This document shows, one piece after another, positions 57,915 to 64,000 of a DNA stretch of 64,000 bases. Position 1 is the first letter of the stretch. Every line of letters begins with the position of its first letter. The notes beneath the pieces were generated by a model. It was not told where the DNA came from. It saw only the letters and a list, made by a program, of their open reading frames with translations, and did not search any database. Source of the DNA: Methanosarcina sp. 2.H.T.1A.6 (GTDB lineage: Archaea; Halobacteriota; Methanosarcinia; Methanosarcinales; Methanosarcinaceae). Location of the stretch: assembly GCF_000979455.1 (NCBI RefSeq), contig NZ_JJOY01000042.1, forward strand, positions 34,603-98,602. Direction: 5' to 3'. A program made the position numbers and the translations under genes.

Positions 57915-59765
57915 ATGGATATGTCAAAATATATAGGCATTTTCAGATCTGAATCTGAGAAAAATATTAAAGAGATCAGTGATTCCCTGCTGGAGCTCGA
58001 ACAGGACCCTGGAAATATGGAGCAGATGAATGTAATGTTCCGTGCAGCCCATACTTTCAAAGGCATGGCTGCGACCATGGGGTTCAAGCAGATTGTCGAA
58101 CTAACACATGAGATGGAAAGCCTTATTGACAGGTTCCGTAAGGGAAGGCTAACCCTTGATTCTTCTTTAATTGATATCATCTTCGAATGTCTGGATGCTC
58201 TGGAGGGACTTGTTGAAAATGTATGCAAGGGCATGGAAAGTAAAGCCGTAGAGGGAAAAAACGATAGAAGTGAAGGTAATAAGTCTTATCCTGATGCAGT
58301 AGAAGTCCTGAAAACTCTCAGGAATATAAATAATTCCTCAGAAGAAGTTCTCCCTCTAAAAAGTGAATTCGAGTCCTTTTCTGCAGACAAAAAGATAGAG
58401 GAAAAAGTAGAGAAAAAAGAAGAAAGAGAAGAAGAAAAGAAACTCGAAAGTATAAATGAGGAACTAAAAGAAAAGAAAAGTTTTACTTACTCTGGACTGG
58501 ATTTCAAAGTAAAAAATGTGCAAAACTCAAGAATACAGGATTCAAAGATTCAGGATTCAAAGATTCAGGATCTAAAGATTCGGGATTCAAAAATACAGGA
58601 TTCAAAGACACGGGTTACAAGGATACAGAGTTCAAGGATCAGCACGGAACAGTTAGATAAACTGATGAATCTTGTTGGTGAGCTCGTAATCAACCGAAGC
58701 AGGGTAAAAGAGCTTACAGAAGAATCGAAATCAAAGGATCTGGAGCTTGCACTTTCCGATTTTCAGAAGTTAACCAGGGAGCTTCAGGAAGAAGTGTTAG
58801 AGATCAGAATGGTTCCTCTGGATCATATAACCAATATTTTTCCTAGAATGATAAGGGATCTTGCAAGGGCGCAAAATAAAAAAATTAACTTTATAATAAA
58901 GGGAAAAGAGATCAAGCTCGATAGAGCTATTATGGAAGAAATTGGAGACCCTCTGGTGCACCTGTTAAGAAACGCAGTGGACCACGGAATAGAAATTCCC
59001 GAGGAACGTGTGGAGCTTGGGAAAGAGGAAAGCGGCACTATAATGATTACAGCTTCAAAGCAGCAAAATTATGTTCTTATCAAAATAGAAGATGATGGAA
59101 GAGGAATAAGCACAGAAGAAATCCGGAAAGCTGCATTGGAAAAAGGACTCATTTCAAGGGGGGAAGCGGAACAGCTTTCGGAAAGAGAAGCAATACAGCT
59201 AATTTTTGCACCGGGACTCAGTACTGCCAGCGCAGTCACAGATCTTTCAGGCAGAGGAGTTGGAATGGATGTTGTAAAGAACCGGATTGAACGTCTGGGA
59301 GGGTCCGTAAAAGTAGAATCAAAACTCGGATCCGGCTCGAAGTTCGAACTGAAGCTGCCCATAACAATCGCTCTTTATCAGGCTATGCTTGTAAAGGTCG
59401 GAATGGAAAGATATGCGATTCCTTTCACCAGCATAGTAAAAAGTATCTCAGTCAGGAAAGAAGAAGTCCGGCATATCAGGGGTGAAGAAGTTATTGTGAT
59501 AAACGAAAAAGCGCTCCCTCTCCTGAGATTGCGTAAGTTGTTTCAATTACCTGCTGACCAGAGAGAAGAAAATCTGGTCATTGTTATAGTGGAAAAAGCC
59601 GGACGGGATATAGGATTTGTTGTAGATGCACTGCTTGGAAAGCAGGAAGTTATTATAAAAAATTTTAGAAGCCGACTGATGGAAAAAACCCGGGGATTTG
59701 GGGGAGCAACAATTATGGGAGACGGAAGTGTCATTTTAATTCTTGATGTTAACTCCATAATCTGA
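57915..59765 (+). CDS. cheA: Chemotaxis histidine kinase CheA
   Basis: 616-residue kinase. The P1 phosphotransfer domain (MDMSKYIGIFRSESEKNIKEISDSLLELEQ...RAAHTFKGMAATMGF) carries the phosphorylatable His. A long charged linker with Lys/Glu runs and a repeated QDSKI/RIQDSK tract replaces a clear P2 domain. P3 dimerisation (RISTEQLDKLMNLVGELVINRSRV), P4 ATP-binding (HLLRNAVDHGIEI, EDDGRGIS, APGLSTASAVTDLSGRGVGMDVVK) and the CheW-like P5 follow. AGGGA precedes the ATG. It is the core kinase of the system, next to CheB and CheR. Confidence 0.95.
   Translation: MDMSKYIGIFRSESEKNIKEISDSLLELEQDPGNMEQMNVMFRAAHTFKGMAATMGFKQIVELTHEMESLIDRFRKGRLTLDSSLIDIIFECLDALEGLVENVCKGMESKAVEGKNDRSEGNKSYPDAVEVLKTLRNINNSSEEVLPLKSEFESFSADKKIEEKVEKKEEREEEKKLESINEELKEKKSFTYSGLDFKVKNVQNSRIQDSKIQDSKIQDLKIRDSKIQDSKTRVTRIQSSRISTEQLDKLMNLVGELVINRSRVKELTEESKSKDLELALSDFQKLTRELQEEVLEIRMVPLDHITNIFPRMIRDLARAQNKKINFIIKGKEIKLDRAIMEEIGDPLVHLLRNAVDHGIEIPEERVELGKEESGTIMITASKQQNYVLIKIEDDGRGISTEEIRKAALEKGLISRGEAEQLSEREAIQLIFAPGLSTASAVTDLSGRGVGMDVVKNRIERLGGSVKVESKLGSGSKFELKLPITIALYQAMLVKVGMERYAIPFTSIVKSISVRKEEVRHIRGEEVIVINEKALPLLRLRKLFQLPADQREENLVIVIVEKAGRDIGFVVDALLGKQEVIIKNFRSRLMEKTRGFGGATIMGDGSVILILDVNSII
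58530..58620 (+). repeat. 15-bp in-frame repeat in the CheA linker
   Basis: About five to six copies of AAGATTCAGGATTCA and variants, coding a Lys-Ile-Gln-Asp-Ser repeat where the P2 domain would be expected. Confidence 0.9.
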
Positions 59766-59788
59766 AATCTTAATTCGAGGAACTAATA

Positions 59789-60928
59789 ATGCCAGTAATA
59801 ATCTTCAGCAAACGCCAGTAATAATCTTCAGCAGAGAAATTACAGGTGAAAAAGGAGTGAAAGGAAGTAAAAATGGGATAAAAATGAATGAAGAATAAAG
59901 GTGGAATAAACGTAAGTGAGGAAGGAATAAAAGGAAGAAAAAATGGGATAAAAGGAAATGAGGAGAGAGTAAAAAGAAGTAAAAATGGGATAAAAGGAAA
60001 TGAAGAGAGAGTAAAAGGAAGCAAAGATGGAATAAAAGCAAGTAGAGAATCAGTAAAAGTAAACGGAGAGAGAAGACAGATAGTTGAAGACAAAATAAAG
60101 GCGAGCAGAAATCTCGAGGAAGACCCGGGATTTGAACTATTAAAAAGAGTGATTACGGAAAGTACTGGTTTTAACTGTGAGCAATATAAAGAAGCCCATT
60201 TCAGGCGTAGAATTAACGTTCGGGTCAGAGCTACCAATTCAGAGAATTACGAAGAATACCTCAGGCTGCTGAAAAAGAACTCAGCAGAACATGAGAATCT
60301 CATTAAAACCCTTACCATAAACGTCAGTGAGTTTTTCCGAAACCCGGAAACCTTTGGAGTAATTGAAAAAGAAGTTATTCCCTTTCTGATAAAATCCAGA
60401 TCAGATTCACTTGTAAAATCAATCCGTATCTGGAGTGCAGGCTGTGCAACAGGAGAAGAGGCCTATTCTCTTGCCATTTTGCTGCATAGAGTTCTTGGGA
60501 GAGACTTCGATAAGTATAGAATAAGTATTCTAGGCACTGATATTGACAATTTCAGCCTTGAAAAAGCCCGAAAAGGGGTTTACCGTGAAAATGTGCTTAA
60601 AAATGTGGATGCCAGTATAATAAAAAGCTATTTCGTACGGCAGGGGGAGACATACCAGGTTTCCAACCAGTTAAGAAGTATGATACGTTTTCAACGGCAG
60701 GATATGATATCAGAATCCTGTACAAACCATTTTGACCTTATAATCTGCCGAAACGTCATGATATACTTTAAAAAAGAAATTCAGGAACATTTGCAGCTTA
60801 ATTTTCATAATGCATTGAACAGAGGAGGGTTCTTTGTGATAGGAAAAGCAGAAACACTGCTGGGAACCGCCTCAAACCGTTTTAAGCCTTACAATGCAAG
60901 AGAACGACTGTATATAAAAGAAACATAG
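59789..60928 (+). CDS. cheR: Chemotaxis methyltransferase CheR, with disturbed 5' end
   Basis: SAM-dependent methyltransferase that methylates receptor glutamates. The intact ORF starts at 59888 (346 residues). Residues 1-80 are a repeat-rich Lys/Glu/Gly extension; the real CheR domain begins near LLKRVITESTGFNCEQYKEAHFRRRI and shows LTINVSEFFRNPETF, IRIWSAGCATGEEAYSLAI (SAM site), ILGTDID and DLIICRNVMIYF. Upstream, an ATG at 59789 has a good GAGG site eight bases before it and is in the CheR frame. A 23-bp direct duplication (59791-59813 and 59814-59836) inserts a stop after ten codons. The boundaries here include this region; the protein as read begins at 59888. Confidence 0.85.
59888..60060 (+). 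repeat. 42-bp coding repeat in the CheR N-terminal extension
   Basis: A unit coding about 14 residues (GSKNGIKGNEERVK and variants) is repeated about three times. A related segment lies just upstream in another frame (59850-59886), which suggests expansion and slippage at this site. Confidence 0.85.
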
Positions 60929-60937
60929 AATAATTAA

Positions 60938-61100
60938 AGAGATCTAAAAGACCTGAAAGACCTGAAAGACCTGAAAGATCTAAAAGACCTGAAAGTCCTG
61001 AAAGTCCTGAAAGACCTGAAAGTCCTGAAAGACCTGAAAGACCTGAAAGTCCTGAAAGATCTAAAAGACCTGAAAGTCTTGAAAGATCTAAAAGACCTGA
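60938..61100. repeat. 9-bp tandem repeat between cheR and cheC
   Basis: About eighteen copies of GACCTGAAA and variants (GTCCTGAAA, GATCTAAAA) fill the gap between cheR and cheC. An Arg-Ser-Phe-rich reverse ORF across it is an artefact. Confidence 0.93.
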
Positions 61101-61121
61101 AGAGAATTAAAGGGGACATTC

Positions 61122-61784
61122 ATGGAAAAGATAAGAAGCTTGAGCGAATTTGAATACGGAGCACTGAAAGAGATAGGAAATATAGGGATCGGAAACTCAG
61201 CTGTTTCTCTTTCCAGACTCGTAAACAGTCTTGTCTGTACCAGAGTTCTCGATACGAAGTTTGGATTAATCGAAAATATACCGAAAATAGCAGGCTTTTC
61301 AGAGTTACCGGTACTAGGTACATTAATGCGTATCAAAGATGATCTCAATGGTTATATCCTTGTCTTTTTTCCTGAAAACAGTGCAAGAAGTCTCTGCCTG
61401 ACTCTCTCAGGTGAAGAAGAAAAAAGGGACCTGACAAATCCTATGAACCTGTCTTTAATTGAAGAAGTTAGCCATATCCTGGCAGGAACCTACATAACTT
61501 CCCTTGCGAAATTTTTGAAACTCAATCTTTCTATTTCAACACCTTACGCAGCATATGATATGTCTGACTCCATTTTCAATTCAGCCGTTACAGAGATGAG
61601 CTGCATAGCAGATTTTGCACTTATACTTGATGCAGAGTTCCTCATAAAAGAAAATAAAATTAATGGAAATATATTGACTTTACTTGATCCGGAATCTCTG
61701 AACCATCTATTAAAAAAAATTAATTCAATGATTGATCAAACACCCTGTACCGAATATGAACCATCAAATTATGAAAAATTATGA
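61122..61784 (+). CDS. cheC: CheY-P phosphatase CheC
   Basis: 220-residue phosphatase that dephosphorylates CheY-P; in Bacillus and archaea it partners with CheD. The first active-site motif is [24 protein letters not shown] (E..N). The second copy, [20 protein letters not shown], has Ser-His where Gly-Asn is normal, so one of the two phosphatase centres is probably inactive. The start at 61122 follows AGGGGACATTC. It overlaps cheD by 4 bp (ATGA). Confidence 0.93.
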   Translation: MEKIRSLSEFEYGALKEIGNIGIGNSAVSLSRLVNSLVCTRVLDTKFGLIENIPKIAGFSELPVLGTLMRIKDDLNGYILVFFPENSARSLCLTLSGEEEKRDLTNPMNLSLIEEVSHILAGTYITSLAKFLKLNLSISTPYAAYDMSDSIFNSAVTEMSCIADFALILDAEFLIKENKINGNILTLLDPESLNHLLKKINSMIDQTPCTEYEPSNYEKL

Positions 61785-62290
61785 GCAAATCATCAGGAGG
61801 TTTTTACAGATTGGCCTATTCAGGCATAGTTATGGTGGGTATAGGTGACTGCGCAATAGTTAGAAGCCCTGTAAAAATTAAAACCTCCGGACTGGGTTCC
61901 TGCCTGGGAATAACCCTCTATGACAGACAGGAAAAAATTGGAGGCCTTCTCCATACCATGCTTCCGAATATAAAAGAAGCAAGGATAAAGGATAATCCCG
62001 CCAAATTTACAGACGCAGGAATAGAGTACCTGGTGGACGAAATAATAAAAAAAGGTGGTTCCAGAAAAAAACTTGAAGCAAAAATTGTCGGGGGAGCAAG
62101 CATGTTCGAAAACTCACACATGAATATAGGTGAGAGAAACATAAAGAGTGCGAAAGAAACCCTGACTAAACTGGGAGTGTCAATCATAGCTGAAGATACA
62201 GGGAAAAACTACGGACGTACAATAATATTTGATACCTTTACTGGCGACCTCCTCATAAAGACAGTTCTCAGAGGGGATAAAGTAATATGA
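61781..62290 (+). CDS. cheD: Receptor glutamine deamidase CheD
   Basis: 169-residue deamidase acting on receptor glutamines and regulating CheC. The Cys-His-Thr triad is visible in [14 protein letters not shown] (Cys), [10 protein letters not shown] (His) and [10 protein letters not shown] (Thr). [10 protein letters not shown] and [28 protein letters not shown] are family-typical. It is the last gene of the rightward chemotaxis run. Confidence 0.95.
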   Translation: MSKSSGGFYRLAYSGIVMVGIGDCAIVRSPVKIKTSGLGSCLGITLYDRQEKIGGLLHTMLPNIKEARIKDNPAKFTDAGIEYLVDEIIKKGGSRKKLEAKIVGGASMFENSHMNIGERNIKSAKETLTKLGVSIIAEDTGKNYGRTIIFDTFTGDLLIKTVLRGDKVI

Positions 62291-62970
62291 GAATAATAAA
62301 GACCTTATAAGGACCTATAAAACCCTTAAAAAGTAATAAAAAACCTTAAAAATTAATAAAAAACCTTAAAAATTGATGAAAATATTTAAGAATTGATGAA
62401 AACATTTAAGAATTAATAAAAAACCTTAAAAAACCTTCTTTTTTAAAATATTCTTTACAATTTATATATGGTTTATCTGGCAGAACGTATTTCCTAATTC
62501 TATTTTCTGATTCATCCTAACATAATACTCAACTTTTTTTAAGTTCTTTTCTTTGAAAAATTATATATTTGATATAAATATTATAATAGACATTCATTAG
62601 CTAATCGATTAAACCGATTAAACCGATTAATTAAACCATCGAAGATAAAAGTACCATAAAACTTTAAGTGTATGCCTGAGATTAAGTAACGCTGCGATTA
62701 TGTGACTTTTTCTGTACGGCATAAACAATCCAACCGAGCATGAACAACCAGCATAGAAGAAACAATTCGAACACAGAATAAACACAGCATAAAAACAGCA
62801 TAAATAGTTCAAAAATATCTAAAGCAGGCTAAAAGAAAATAATGCATTATGCTGGACTGTGCTGGATTAAGAATATGCTAAAACATGCTAATTTGTAGCA
62901 GATTTCAAGCACAGATGTCAAGCCTGGATATCATAATAATTAATAATGAAAAGTAAACTAGGGGATTTTC
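62291..62970. other. Repeat-rich spacer and ftr leader
   Basis: About 680 bp. Repeats of AAAAACCTTAAAAATTAATA-type units fill 62320-62436. TATA-like boxes occur near 62461 (TTATATATGG) and 62561 (TTATATATTTG), 400-500 bases before ftr. No ORF seen. Confidence 0.5.
62320..62436. repeat. ~20-bp imperfect tandem repeat after cheD
   Basis: Five or six imperfect copies of a unit containing CCTTAAAAATTAATAAAAAA, some with TTGATGAAAAT in the middle. Confidence 0.85.
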
Positions 62971-63864
62971 ATGGAAATCAATGGAGTAGAAATTGAAGAT
63001 ACATATGCAGAAGCGTTTCCGATCAAGATTTCAAGGGTTCTCATAACAGCAGTCACAAAGCGCTGGGCACAGGTAGCAGCCACTGAAGCCACCGGCTTCG
63101 GGACATCAGTTATAATGTGCCCTGCAGAGGCAGGAATTGAAAGGTTCGCAAGCCCCAGCGAGACCCCTGACGGAAGGCCTGGAGTCTATATCCAGATCTG
63201 TACTTTCAAATACGAAGCTCTTGAAGAACAGCTGCTTGAGAGGATAGGGCAGTGCGTACTTACAGCTCCTACAACTGCAGTCTTTAACGGGCTGCCTGAC
63301 GCTGAGAAGCAATTTAATATTGGCTTCAAACTCAAATTCTTCGGAGACGGTATGGAGTCCGAGGCCCAGATTGCAGGCCGCAAAGTATACAAAGTCCCGA
63401 TCATGGAAGGAGACTTTGTGAGTGAAGAAAATATAGGAGCAGTAGCCGGAATTGCAGGCGGAAACTTCTTTATCTTCGGAGACTCCCAGATGAGCGCCCT
63501 GACTGCAGCCGAGGTTGCTGTTGATGCAATTACGGAACTTGAAGGCACAATTACCCCATTCCCGGGCGGCATTGTCTCAAGCGGATCCAAGGCCGGAGCA
63601 AACAAGTACAAATTCCTGAAAGCTACTGCAAATGAAAAGTTCTGCCCCTCCATAAAGGACAAAGTGGAAAACACCGAAATTCCTGCTGATGTCAATGCTG
63701 TCTATGAAATCGTCATCAACGGACTTGATGAAGAGAGCATAAAAGCAGCCATGAAAGCCGGAATAAAAGCTGCGGTAACTGTCCCCGGAATCAAGAAGAT
63801 TTCTGCAGGTAACTACGGCGGCAAACTGGGTAAGTATCAGTTCAAACTTCACGAGCTCTTCTGA
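62971..63864 (+). CDS. ftr: Formylmethanofuran:tetrahydromethanopterin formyltransferase Ftr
   Basis: Cytosolic enzyme of methanogenesis moving the formyl group between methanofuran and tetrahydromethanopterin (tetrahydrosarcinapterin in this genus). The 297-residue length is standard. Visible are MEINGVEIEDTYAEAFPIKISRVLITAVTKRWAQVAATEATGFGTSVIMCPAEAGIE at the N-terminus, GRPGVYIQICTF, IGQCVLTAPTTAVF, GIAGGNFFIFGDSQMSAL and TPFPGGIVSSGSKAGANKYKFL. The start is preceded by AGGGGATTTTC. The long AT-rich leader and isolated position suggest a monocistronic transcript. Confidence 0.97.
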   Translation: MEINGVEIEDTYAEAFPIKISRVLITAVTKRWAQVAATEATGFGTSVIMCPAEAGIERFASPSETPDGRPGVYIQICTFKYEALEEQLLERIGQCVLTAPTTAVFNGLPDAEKQFNIGFKLKFFGDGMESEAQIAGRKVYKVPIMEGDFVSEENIGAVAGIAGGNFFIFGDSQMSALTAAEVAVDAITELEGTITPFPGGIVSSGSKAGANKYKFLKATANEKFCPSIKDKVENTEIPADVNAVYEIVINGLDEESIKAAMKAGIKAAVTVPGIKKISAGNYGGKLGKYQFKLHELF

Positions 63865-64000
63865 GCTCAAAAATTCTTTTTTTTAACAATTCTATTTCTT
63901 TTAGCCCCCTCTTCACTTCGTTACTCAGAGAAAGCTTGTAATTCCTTCCTTTCTTTAATGCCGTAATTTACAGTTATCCCCACTAAAAGTACAGCTAAAG

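Noticed and set aside
60934..61119. Arg-Ser-Phe repeat protein on the reverse strand
   Set aside because: Translation of the 9-bp intergenic array between two clear che genes.

Overview
The window is a chromosomal segment of a methanogenic archaeon, almost certainly a Methanosarcina species. The evidence is the gene content: formylmethanofuran:tetrahydromethanopterin formyltransferase, a four-subunit gamma-delta-alpha-beta pyruvate:ferredoxin oxidoreductase, archaeal release factor aRF1, RadB, the DP1 subunit of DNA polymerase D, Sec61beta, Taw1, TRAM-domain mini-proteins, and a surface protein with the two duplicated S-layer domains typical of Methanosarcina. Long AT-rich spacers full of short tandem repeats also fit that genus. 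I see no rRNA, CRISPR array or intact insertion sequence.

Layout. 0-5 kb: the end of an alpha/beta hydrolase, Sec61beta (too short for ordinary ORF cut-offs), MtnA, inositol-phosphate synthase and RadB, whose start codon is apparently not NTG. 5.9-9.4 kb: an anaerobic class III ribonucleotide reductase set (glutaredoxin-like NrdH, NrdD, NrdG). 10-15 kb: thiamine-phosphate kinase and a 1247-residue S-layer-type protein. 15.1-18.8 kb: an HTH regulator and a NitT/TauT-type ABC importer. 18.9-21.3 kb: a bactofilin-like protein, four tandem TRAM genes and tRNA-Lys(CUU). 21.8-24.5 kb: a small RHH regulator and two tandem core methionine-synthase-like genes. 24.9-27.9 kb: an asparagine-synthase-like protein lacking the glutaminase cysteine, and two paralogous ~135-residue orphans. 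28.2-35.5 kb: information processing (ArgS, aRF1, Taw1, DP1). 36.3-41.8 kb: signal peptidase, Dus, porCDAB. 42.6-45.4 kb: a DUF11-like cell-surface protein and an orphan. 46-51.2 kb: an MntR/DtxR regulator with a Zn/Mn-type ABC importer, then a GntP permease. 51.3-62.3 kb: a complete chemotaxis module (CheW, MCP and a receiver protein leftward; CheY, B, A, R, C, D rightward). 63-63.9 kb: Ftr.

How it fits together. The metabolic genes describe an anaerobe that makes dNTPs with a glycyl-radical enzyme, interconverts acetyl-CoA and pyruvate through ferredoxin, and uses H4MPT/H4SPT C1 chemistry. The chemotaxis genes form a full adaptation circuit (CheR, CheB, CheC, CheD), but no archaellum genes lie in the window.

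The most striking feature is pervasive short tandem repetition. At least seventeen tracts with units of 4 to 45 bp occur. Intergenic unit lengths are arbitrary (13, 14, 16, 25 bp), while those inside genes are multiples of three (12, 15, 42, 72, 267 bp) and sit in linkers or N-terminal extensions of DP1, CheA, CheB, CheR, NrdD and surface proteins. At cheR the process appears to have displaced the original start. The best leads for new biology are this repeat system, the fourfold TRAM cluster, the radB start codon, the paired orphan and methyltransferase paralogues, and a hairpin element shared upstream of the signal peptidase and cheY. All assignments come from reading the sequence; no database search was run.
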